A stretch of 6,274 nucleotides of DNA, taken from positions 1 to 6,274 of the forward strand of contig USLT01000045.1 of assembly GCA_900555585.1 (NCBI GenBank). The letters run 5' to 3'. Within the stretch, counting starts at the first letter, position 1, and every line of letters starts with the position of its first letter. The DNA is from an uncultured Collinsella sp. GTDB taxonomy: Bacteria; Actinomycetota; Coriobacteriia; Coriobacteriales; Coriobacteriaceae. Below the pieces are notes generated by a model, which was given only the letters and a program-made list of their open reading frames with translations, made no database searches and was not told where the DNA came from. This document shows, piece by piece, positions 1 through 5,665 of this stretch. A program made the position numbers and the translations under genes.

Positions 1-535
1 GGGTGTCGACCTTGATGCGCTCGCCCTCGTTGAGGTACATGGGGACCTGGACGACTGCGCCGGTATCGATGGTCGCGGGCTTGTAGGCGCCCTGGACCGT
101 ATCGCCCTTGGCACCGGGAACGGTCTCGGTAACCTCGGCGATGATGAACATCGGCGGGTTGACGCCCATGAGCTCCTCCTCGGCGTAGAGCAGCTGGCAG
201 GTGTCGTTCTCACGGAGCCACTTGGCGTTGTCACCGACGAAGTCGGCGGGAACGTAGACCTGCTCGTAGGTCTCGTTGTCCATGAAGATGTAATCGGAGC
301 CGTCGTTGTAGAGGTACTGCATCTCCTTGGTGATGAGCAGGACGCTCTCGAACTTGGAGCCGGCGTTGCAGGTCTGCTCGACGACGCGACCGGTCTTGAT
401 GTCCTTGGTCTTATAGCGGACGAAGGCGCCGCCCTTGCCGGGCTTCACGTGCTGGAACTCGACGATGGTGCAGATCTTGTCCTTGATGCGAAGGCCCATG
501 CCGTTCTTGAAGTCAGCGGTGGTGATGGATGCCAT
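1..535 (-). CDS. efp: Translation elongation factor P (3' end cut by window edge)
   Basis: EF-P binds between the ribosomal P and E sites and relieves stalling at consecutive prolines. The frame starts at ATG 535 (MASITTADFKNGMGLRI) and runs 178 codons to the window edge, so only about 8-10 C-terminal residues of a ~187-aa family protein are missing. The N-terminal KOW-like domain holds the loop EFQHVKPGKGGAFVR. Its tip lysine is residue 34, the position modified in E. coli EF-P. The MQYLYNDG and FMDNETYEQV motifs of the middle OB domain and the GDTVQGAYKPATIDTGAVVQ stretch of the C-terminal OB domain are also present. A good Shine-Dalgarno (AAAGG, bases 546-542, 6-nt spacer) supports the start. 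It lies 109 nt downstream of the peptidase gene with a probable promoter between, so it can be expressed separately. The chemistry of any lysine modification cannot be told from this window. Confidence 0.97.
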   Translation of the reverse strand, partial: MASITTADFKNGMGLRIKDKICTIVEFQHVKPGKGGAFVRYKTKDIKTGRVVEQTCNAGSKFESVLLITKEMQYLYNDGSDYIFMDNETYEQVYVPADFVGDNAKWLRENDTCQLLYAEEELMGVNPPMFIIAEVTETVPGAKGDTVQGAYKPATIDTGAVVQVPMYLNEGERIKVDT

Positions 536-570
536 GGTTTGCCTTTCTTGTCGTGTAATCGAACCTTTAG

Positions 571-576
571 ATTATA
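571..576 (-). promoter_or_regulatory. Probable -10 element of the efp promoter
   Basis: On the minus strand bases 576-571 read TATAAT, a perfect sigma-70-type -10 hexamer, in the only AT-rich patch of the peptidase-efp spacer. Its last base lies 36 nt from the efp ATG, which predicts a 5' leader of roughly 28-30 nt containing the efp Shine-Dalgarno. No recognisable -35 (TTGACA-like) sits 16-18 bp upstream; that slot is G-rich. The promoter may therefore be weak, activator-dependent or start from the -10 alone. The call rests on pattern only. Confidence 0.55.
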
Positions 577-588
577 CCTGATAAGCGG

Positions 589-604
589 GACCGCCCCCTC
601 GGTC
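589..604. repeat. Short perfect inverted repeat in the efp -35 region
   Basis: GACCG (589-593) and CGGTC (600-604) form a perfect 5-bp inverted repeat around a 6-base C/G-rich centre. It lies where the -35 box of the efp promoter would be expected and could be an operator or part of a weak hairpin. The stem does not extend into the flanks and no T-run follows on the minus strand, so it is not a convincing intrinsic terminator for the peptidase gene. It may be chance in GC-rich DNA. Confidence 0.25.
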
Positions 605-644
605 GGGAAGATATAACATCCCTTGACCAAACGGGCGACACAAG

Positions 645-1775
645 CTAGCAGTCGATGACGACCAGGTCGTGGCTGGAAGCGGTAAAGGGCTCGTAGCCAT
701 CCTTGGTGACGACGCCGTAGTCCTCGAGTCGGACCCCGCCGACGCCGGGAAGGTACACGCCGGGCTCGACCGTGATGACAGCGCCCTCCTCCACGATGTT
801 GCTCTTGCGACCGAAGACGGGCAGCTCGTGGATATCGATGCCCACGCCGTGACCGAGGCCGTGGCCATAGTAGTCGCCGTAGCCGGCATCGCCGATGATC
901 TTCTGCGAGAGCAGGTGGATATCATGGCCGTCGACGCCCGCGTGAATCGCGCGGACGCACTCCTCGTGCGCGCGACGGACGAGGTCGTAGAGCTCGCGCT
1001 GCTGAGCGCTCGGCTCGCCGAGAACGACCGTTCGGGTCATGTCCGAACGGTAATCGCGGTAGCCCGCACCGTAATCGAGCAACACGAAGTCGCCCTTCTG
1101 CACGACGCGGTCGGAGGGGATGGCGTGCGGGTTCGCGGTGTTGGGACCGGAGGCGACGATCGAGTCGAAGGCAAGGGAATCCGCACCGTGGCTGAACATG
1201 AAGCCCTCGAGCTCGGAGCGGATCTCCTTCTCGGTAAGGCCGGGGCGAATGAACTCGCACATATGGGCGAACGCGGCATCGGTGATGGACTGCGCATGGC
1301 GCATGAGCTCGATCTCCTCGGCATCCTTGACGGCGCGCATGAGCTGGATGTCGCCGTGCATCAAGGGCAGGAGCGCGCTGACGGAGAGGTCCTCGAGCCC
1401 GCGCTCTATACCGCGGTAGAAGCCGATCTGCATATCATCCTCGACGGCGATGACACGGCTCTTGGTATCGCGGGCGCGATGTGCGACCCAGAGGGGCATC
1501 TCGATGGAGTCCATATCCAGCGACCAGGAGTGGTCCTCGGGGAGATTCTCCTCGAACGCGTTGAAGTAGCGCGAGTCGGTATGCAGGAAGCACGAGTCGG
1601 ATGTGATGAAGGCCACATGGGGGAACTCGCCGGTATAGTCGAAGACGCGCATGGCGCCGGTCAGCCAGCGAAGGTTCGCCTCGTCTCGAACGACGACTGC
1701 GTCATAGCCGCGCGATTCCATGAGCTGGCGAAGGCGGGCGACCCTTCCTGCGGGTCCGTTGAGCAAGTCTGACAT
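645..1775 (-). CDS. M24B metallopeptidase, Xaa-Pro aminopeptidase/dipeptidase (PepP/PepQ type)
   Basis: Cytoplasmic dinuclear-metal peptidase expected to cleave peptides with proline in the second position. The 376-aa protein has the family layout: an N-terminal creatinase-like domain (about residues 10-140, with NLRWLTG and FLHTDSRY motifs) and a C-terminal pita-bread catalytic domain (about 150-372). All five metal ligands are visible: D234 (LLDYGAG), D245 (SDMTRTV), H309 (GHGLGHGVG), E337 (TVEPGVY) and E351 (RLEDYG). The accessory histidines H217 (NPHAIPS) and H316 (IHELPV) are also present. The ATG at 1775 has a GAGG Shine-Dalgarno (1785-1782, 6-nt spacer). It lies between aroB-like and efp, where M. 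tuberculosis has pepQ and many Firmicutes a yqhT-type peptidase. I cannot decide between aminopeptidase P and prolidase specificity, so no symbol is given. Confidence 0.93.
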   Translation of the reverse strand: MSDLLNGPAGRVARLRQLMESRGYDAVVVRDEANLRWLTGAMRVFDYTGEFPHVAFITSDSCFLHTDSRYFNAFEENLPEDHSWSLDMDSIEMPLWVAHRARDTKSRVIAVEDDMQIGFYRGIERGLEDLSVSALLPLMHGDIQLMRAVKDAEEIELMRHAQSITDAAFAHMCEFIRPGLTEKEIRSELEGFMFSHGADSLAFDSIVASGPNTANPHAIPSDRVVQKGDFVLLDYGAGYRDYRSDMTRTVVLGEPSAQQRELYDLVRRAHEECVRAIHAGVDGHDIHLLSQKIIGDAGYGDYYGHGLGHGVGIDIHELPVFGRKSNIVEEGAVITVEPGVYLPGVGGVRLEDYGVVTKDGYEPFTASSHDLVVIDC

Positions 1776-1810
1776 GGGATACCTCGTTTCTAATCGAGTC
1801 GAATGACATC

Positions 1811-1840
1811 ATTGTAGGTCAACGCGATGAGCGCGGTCGA
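1811..1840 (-). promoter_or_regulatory. Possible promoter for the M24B peptidase gene
   Basis: In the 68-nt spacer after the aroB-like gene, minus-strand bases 1840-1835 read TCGACC (4 of 6 matches to TTGACA). After an 18-bp spacer, bases 1816-1811 read TACAAT (5 of 6 matches to TATAAT). The last -10 base is 36 nt from the peptidase ATG, the same distance as at efp. This would allow the peptidase gene to be transcribed apart from the tightly packed upstream genes. The evidence is sequence pattern only, and read-through from upstream is equally possible because I see no terminator. Confidence 0.4.
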
Positions 1841-1843
1841 GCG

Positions 1844-2950
1844 CTATCCGCGGTCCTCGAGCAGCCCCGCCCGCGCGGCGAGATAGGCGTCGGCGTGCCG
1901 CTCCAAGACGTCGTCGTCGACGACGGTGAAACGGACCGTTCCAGGGTGGCGCGGAAGCGAGAACATGAAGCGGTTGGTGCGCTTGAACCTCGTGGACTTG
2001 AGCGCCTCGACGAACCGATCACGGCTCAGCGCGAAAGGCAGCTCGGCGATGCCGAGATCCTCGAGCCGGTCGTCGAGGTCGAAGACGTCGTCGATTTCGA
2101 GGCCGCAGACATCATGGGCCAGACGCGCCTCGAAGCGCATGCCTTCGGCGAGCAGCCGATACCAGGCCACGCCCTCCCCCAGGGCCTCGCGAAGCGCGCG
2201 ACCCGTCGTGACGCCGAACTGGAGCGCGTTGCGAGCGGAGGGGTTGCTCGAGTTGATGACGGCGGCACGCGAGGTCTGGGCCATCCCAAGGGTATCGAGC
2301 AGCGCGACCTCGTCGCCCTCGACGAGACCCTCCACGAGCCCGCCGAAGCGGTCCCATTGGCGCCTGCTATCGATCAGCGATGCCGCAAGGAGGTCGACGA
2401 AGCCCAGAAGCAGCGAATCGTGGTCGCACGAGCGAACAAGGTCGAGGTCGCACACGACAAGGGCGGCCCGGGGCTCCACGGACGCCATCTCGCGCGACGC
2501 GCCGAGGTCGAGCGCGACCGAAGAGGTCGCGGCGGTAGCCATTGCATCGAGCGTGGTCGGGACCAGGGCATAGCTCGTCCCGCCGCACCAGGTCCTCGCG
2601 CAAAAGCCCGTCAGGGCGCAGAGGTCGGAGTCGCCGAACCCCACCACGACGTCGTCCATCGTGATGCCGCAGGCATCGAGCTTGCCATAGAGCTCCATGG
2701 CCCGCTCGAGCGTGGATGCGCTCCCCTCGGCTGGCAGCATCAGGACATCGACGGAGAAGCCCGCATCTATGAGGGCGCGGGAAACCTCGAGGCCCGCCCC
2801 CTCTTCAAGGTCCTCCCGAGTAACGACAAGGGAGCGCTTGGGGGTGGCGACGACGTGGGACACCATCCGGGAGAATTCGGAAAGGGCGCCATAGCCCATG
2901 CGGAAATCGGTGCTTTTGGCGCCAAAGGAAATGAGTTGACGACGAATCAT
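1844..2950 (-). CDS. AroB-like protein (dehydroquinate synthase fold) with degraded active site; probable pseudoenzyme
   Basis: Full-length (368 aa) homologue of 3-dehydroquinate synthase, the enzyme that cyclises DAHP using NAD and a divalent metal. The fold signature is clear: TGFCART, then GGTSYALVPTTLDAM (123-137), then VCDLDLV, and a C-terminal helical domain ending in GEGVAWYRLLAEGMRFEARL. Against the canonical motifs, aligned from memory, catalytic positions are changed. GGGxxxD becomes GDSDLCA (106-112). The D and K of DSSVGGK become T139 and V145. The E and K of AEVIKYG become D186 and A189. GHTFGH becomes GVTTGR (246-251), and the H of HGEAV becomes L257. Only the arginine before GHT (R240) is kept. 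Zinc and NAD binding should therefore be lost. The frame is intact, with host-like codons. The ATG overlaps the aroK stop (ATGA), with GGAG 11 nt upstream. Databases may name it aroB; its actual role is unknown. Confidence 0.85.
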   Translation of the reverse strand: MIRRQLISFGAKSTDFRMGYGALSEFSRMVSHVVATPKRSLVVTREDLEEGAGLEVSRALIDAGFSVDVLMLPAEGSASTLERAMELYGKLDACGITMDDVVVGFGDSDLCALTGFCARTWCGGTSYALVPTTLDAMATAATSSVALDLGASREMASVEPRAALVVCDLDLVRSCDHDSLLLGFVDLLAASLIDSRRQWDRFGGLVEGLVEGDEVALLDTLGMAQTSRAAVINSSNPSARNALQFGVTTGRALREALGEGVAWYRLLAEGMRFEARLAHDVCGLEIDDVFDLDDRLEDLGIAELPFALSRDRFVEALKSTRFKRTNRFMFSLPRHPGTVRFTVVDDDVLERHADAYLAARAGLLEDRG

Positions 2951-3483
2951 AGAAGACCACGCTCCAATAACATCTCGGCCACGTTGTACGATACCTCGAC
3001 GAACGTCTTGCCACGGATATCGACCGTGATATCGGCCGCCTCCCGATACAGCGGCCGTCGGTGCTCGAGGAGGCCTGCGGCATGGGTCGCGCTTCGGAAA
3101 TCAGGGCGGGTATCGCTCCGTCGAATCTGGCGGAGGGAGTCGCCGATATCGCCATCGAGGTAGACGCAGTAACCCATCTGGTGCATCAGCTCGATGTTGC
3201 GCGGAGTCTCGATGATGCCGCCACCGCAGCCGACGAGAAGGCTGCGCTCCCCTTGGAGCGACTCCAGGACGCCGGTCTCCAGCACTCGAAACGCCTCCTC
3301 GCCGCGCTCCTGGAAGATCTTGGCGACGCTGGATCCCTCCTGGCGCTCGACGAGACGGTCGGTATCGACGAATCTACGATTGAACATCGTTCCCAAGTTG
3401 CGGGCAAGGGTCGATTTGCCGGCACCGAGGAAGCCGATGAAGAAGATATGGTCGCAGCCGCGCTTCTCCAGCCTCTGCGTCAT
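2947..3483 (-). CDS. aroK: Shikimate kinase
   Basis: NMP-kinase-fold enzyme that phosphorylates shikimate with ATP, the fifth step of chorismate synthesis. The protein is 178 aa, a normal length. Walker A is GFLGAGKST (about residues 17-25). The shikimate-binding Asp lies in FVDTD, the Arg in EEAFRVLE, the glycine loop in GCGGGI, the lid Arg in DTRPDF (many homologues have RPLL) and the C-terminal Arg in RRPLYREAA. All expected substrate contacts appear present, so it looks active. I chose ATG 3483 because it forms an ATGA overlap with the yqeG stop and has GAGGGGG at 3500-3494 with a 10-nt spacer. A longer in-frame start at 3558 would add 25 residues that overlap yqeG and resemble no kinase. 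It is coupled to the aroB-like gene by a second ATGA overlap. With AroB apparently inactive, its substrate supply is a question. Confidence 0.9.
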   Translation of the reverse strand: MTQRLEKRGCDHIFFIGFLGAGKSTLARNLGTMFNRRFVDTDRLVERQEGSSVAKIFQERGEEAFRVLETGVLESLQGERSLLVGCGGGIIETPRNIELMHQMGYCVYLDGDIGDSLRQIRRSDTRPDFRSATHAAGLLEHRRPLYREAADITVDIRGKTFVEVSYNVAEMLLERGLL

Positions 3484-3998
3484 GGCAGATCGACCCCCTC
3501 GCATGGAAGGTCTCGCAGGGCCCTCCGCTCGAAGATCCTGAAGATATGCGTGTACCACATATCGACATGCGTCTGGGGCCGGACGAGGATCGTCCGGACA
3601 CCGGCCAGGGCGCCGGACCAGACATCAGTGTAGAGCTGGTCCCCGATCAAGAGGGCCTCGTCCGCCGTTGCGCCGAGCTTGCGCAAACCGCGCCAAATCG
3701 CAAAGGGGGCGGGCTTCATGGCGAAATGAATGTACTCCATGCCGAGCTCGCGGGCGGAACGGGAGACCTCGTCCTCATGCCAGTTATTCGAGACCATGCA
3801 GAGGCGGATACCTCGAGATCGCGCCTCCTCGAGCCAGGTTGCGACGGCGGCGGGCGCATGATCGGCGTCGCGGGGCACCAGCGTGTTATCGCGATCTATC
3901 AAGAGCGCACGGACGCCCGAGGCCACGAGGTCGTCGATATCGACAAGGTCGATAGATGAGACGTAGCGATAAGGTGAAAACAACCTCATGGGCGTCAC
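3480..3998 (-). CDS. YqeG family HAD IIIA-type phosphatase
   Basis: Soluble haloacid-dehalogenase-superfamily phosphatase of the YqeG family (172 aa, typical length). The cell substrate is unestablished. HAD motifs are complete: motif I LLIDRDNTLVP with nucleophile D35 and acid/base D37, motif II MVSNN (S70), motif III lysine in AMKPAPF (K95), and motif IV IGDQLYTDV with D120 and D125. Family features include the N-terminal SPYRYVSSIDLVD and the C-terminal TILVRPQ followed by an Arg-rich helix. The start is taken as GTG 3998, giving a GTGA overlap with the mltG stop. An in-frame ATG at 3989 (MRLFSPYRY) is an alternative, with GGA about 11 nt upstream, and would drop three residues. No strong Shine-Dalgarno decides between them. 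In Firmicutes yqeG lies next to aroE, so its place before aroK fits an old link with the aro genes. Confidence 0.9.
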   Translation of the reverse strand: MTPMRLFSPYRYVSSIDLVDIDDLVASGVRALLIDRDNTLVPRDADHAPAAVATWLEEARSRGIRLCMVSNNWHEDEVSRSARELGMEYIHFAMKPAPFAIWRGLRKLGATADEALLIGDQLYTDVWSGALAGVRTILVRPQTHVDMWYTHIFRIFERRALRDLPCEGVDLP

Positions 3999-5236
3999 GA
4001 TCCGGAGTATTCATCGCGATAAGCGAGGAACTCGTCGTAATCATCGGTGAACTTATGAGAGCCGTCGTTCGCAGAGGACGCGACGTAGTACAGGTAATCG
4101 GTGTCGGCGGGATGGAGCGCTGCCTCGATGGAGGAGATGCTGGGCGAGCAGATCGGACCGGGCGTGAGACCGTAGTTCTTATATACGTTATAAGGCGAGT
4201 CGATCTCGAGGTCGGCATAGGTGACCGATTGGCTGCCGCCACCGCGGGCGTAGACGATCGCGGCGTCTATCTGGAGCGGCATGTCCTTTGCCAGCCTGTT
4301 ATAGATCACGCTGGCGACAAGCGGGCGCTCCGAGGGAACGGCGGTCTCGCGCTCGACGAGCGATGCAAGTACGATCAACTGCTGCATATCCAGCCCGTGG
4401 GCGCCCTTCTCGAGGTCGAGGTTCGCGGTCTCGGCTTCGAACTGGTCCAGCAGCGCGCGGATGACATCGTCAGCAGAGGGATTCTCGCCCAGATTGTACG
4501 TCTTGGGATACAGGTAGCCTTCGAGAGAATCGTCGTAGGCGCCCTCGAGGAACGGGTACTCGTCGACGAAATTAGACGCCTTGGCGCGACCGATGAACTC
4601 GTCTGCGGGAATACCATAGGCTTCCTCGACGTTGCGAGCCGTCTGCGCGACGGTTAGGCCCTCTTGGACGACGAGCTTCTTTCCCTCGATGTTCGGGCCT
4701 TCCACGAGCTGCCGAACGACTTCGACAGGATCCTGACCCGTCTTGAAGAGGTAGTCCCCGGGCTTGATGGACATGGCCGCGTCGAGCTGGTCGACGGCGG
4801 CGTAATAATCCTTGGGATTCTCGATGACGTGGGCGGCGGCGAGCGCAGATGCGATGATATCGCCCGAAGCGCCCTCGGGAATGGAGACCCGGGCATCCTG
4901 TCCCGCCTCGACCGACGGAGACTGGGGAAGAAGACGGCTGGCGATTGCAGGGCCGATAACGAACGCGACGAGGGCGAGCAAGCCCACGAGCGCGAGAACG
5001 GCTATAACGGGAGCCATCGAACGAGATCCGCGACCCCGAGGTGCCCGATGGTGCGAATGCGCCCGGCCAGCCGCGCCGCGCGCCGAAGCGGAGCCGGCTC
5101 GCGGCTGCTGGCGACGGGAGTCGATGCGGGAAGCGGTATAGGAGGACTTGCGATACGTCGGGACGGACTCCTGGGAATCCCTGAAACGCTTGCCCGCAGG
5201 GCGCGTGGAGGGGCGGGTGTCATGGCGATTCGGCAA
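3995..5236 (-). CDS. mltG: Endolytic murein transglycosylase MltG (YceG family)
   Basis: Membrane-anchored lytic transglycosylase that cuts nascent glycan strands during peptidoglycan synthesis and sets chain length. It has a basic, Arg/Ser/Pro-rich, probably disordered cytoplasmic tail (1-73), one transmembrane helix (about 75-98), a LysM-like extracytoplasmic subdomain (about 112-180) and the YceG catalytic domain (about 185-400). Catalytic Glu is E295 in VLASLVERET, with further signatures EGYLYPKTY, SVIYNRLAKDMPLQID and NYGLTPGPICSPS. The 413 aa length is normal given the tail. The frame opens at TTG 5236. The next in-frame start would be Met74, removing the tail. I keep TTG because AGGAAAGG sits 7 nt upstream and the ruvX stop only 4 nt away. 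It ends in a GTGA overlap with yqeG. Translation is likely coupled to ruvX, whose last codons carry its ribosome-binding site. Confidence 0.94.
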   Translation of the reverse strand: MPNRHDTRPSTRPAGKRFRDSQESVPTYRKSSYTASRIDSRRQQPRAGSASARGAAGRAHSHHRAPRGRGSRSMAPVIAVLALVGLLALVAFVIGPAIASRLLPQSPSVEAGQDARVSIPEGASGDIIASALAAAHVIENPKDYYAAVDQLDAAMSIKPGDYLFKTGQDPVEVVRQLVEGPNIEGKKLVVQEGLTVAQTARNVEEAYGIPADEFIGRAKASNFVDEYPFLEGAYDDSLEGYLYPKTYNLGENPSADDVIRALLDQFEAETANLDLEKGAHGLDMQQLIVLASLVERETAVPSERPLVASVIYNRLAKDMPLQIDAAIVYARGGGSQSVTYADLEIDSPYNVYKNYGLTPGPICSPSISSIEAALHPADTDYLYYVASSANDGSHKFTDDYDEFLAYRDEYSGS

Positions 5237-5240
5237 GGTT

Positions 5241-5657
5241 CTACCTTTCCTCGTGGCCGTCGAGCCAAGCTTGCAGGAAGAGCGAGGCGGCGATCATATC
5301 GACCTTGCCCCGCATCTGCTTCTCATTAAGGCCCTCTTCGCGAAGGATCCGCTTCGCCTCGCGCGAGCTCAAGCGCTCGTCGGCAAACTCCAGAGGGAGG
5401 CCGGCGCGCTTAGCTATATCCATGGCGACGGCGCGAACGCGCTCGGCCTGGGGCCCCTCTTCCCCGGAAAGGGTCTGCGGCAATCCGCAAACCAGGACAT
5501 CGGGTTCATAGTCCTCAAGGAGCAGGCGGAACCCGCGTGAGAACGAGATAACCTCATCGGCGGGCATGACCTTGACGGGCATCGCCACGCGACCGGAACG
5601 GTCCGAAGCGGCGATGCCGATTCTCGTCTGTCCGATATCGAGCGCGATCGCGACCAT
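5241..5657 (-). CDS. ruvX: RuvX/YqgF family RNase H-fold nuclease (Holliday junction resolvase-like, pre-16S rRNA processing)
   Basis: Small RNase H-like nuclease (138 aa, normal length). The family is annotated as a putative Holliday junction resolvase; in E. coli YqgF is implicated in 16S rRNA 5'-end maturation. The acidic active-site residues are visible: D7 in ALDIGQTRIGIA, E94 in FADERLSSREA and D120 in GKVDMIAASLFLQ. The conserved VCGLPQTLSGEEGPQ segment (56-70) is also present. ATG 5657 lies 8 nt after the alaS stop, with only a modest AGG about 7 nt upstream, so translation probably depends on coupling to alaS. It is followed after 4 nt by mltG. The alaS-ruvX-mltG trio is common in Actinobacteria and Firmicutes. 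Base composition is fully host-like, unlike the upstream part of alaS. Confidence 0.95.
   Translation of the reverse strand: MVAIALDIGQTRIGIAASDRSGRVAMPVKVMPADEVISFSRGFRLLLEDYEPDVLVCGLPQTLSGEEGPQAERVRAVAMDIAKRAGLPLEFADERLSSREAKRILREEGLNEKQMRGKVDMIAASLFLQAWLDGHEER
5244..5251 (-). promoter_or_regulatory. Ribosome-binding site deciding the TTG start of mltG
   Basis: Minus-strand bases 5251-5244 read AGGAAAGG, inside the last codons of ruvX, with 7 nt to the TTG at 5236-5234. This is the strongest Shine-Dalgarno near the 5' end of mltG and the main reason to accept the rare TTG start over the internal Met74 codon. Confidence 0.7.
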
Positions 5658-5665
5658 GGCGGAGC

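Noticed and set aside
589..604. Intrinsic terminator after the M24B peptidase gene
   Set aside because: The stem is only 5 bp, does not extend, and is followed by mixed sequence rather than a T-run on the minus strand.
669..1772. Long plus-strand open frame (367 aa) opposite the M24B peptidase gene
   Set aside because: It is an antisense shadow: high-GC codon choice on the minus strand removes stops from the complementary frame. The minus-strand frame has all M24 metal ligands, while the plus-strand product is a low-complexity A/D/E/G/L/R/V-rich string with no recognisable domain.
1895..3163. Longest plus-strand open frame (422 aa), running antisense to the aroB-like gene and part of aroK
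   Set aside because: It is also a shadow of GC-rich coding. It crosses the aroK/aroB overlap without relation to gene boundaries, has no clear Shine-Dalgarno or domain, and its composition is that expected of reverse-complement translation.
3484..3558. 25-residue N-terminal extension of AroK from an upstream in-frame start at 3558
   Set aside because: It would overlap yqeG by about 79 nt and resembles no shikimate kinase. The ATG at 3483 has a GAGGGGG ribosome-binding site and an ATGA overlap with the yqeG stop.
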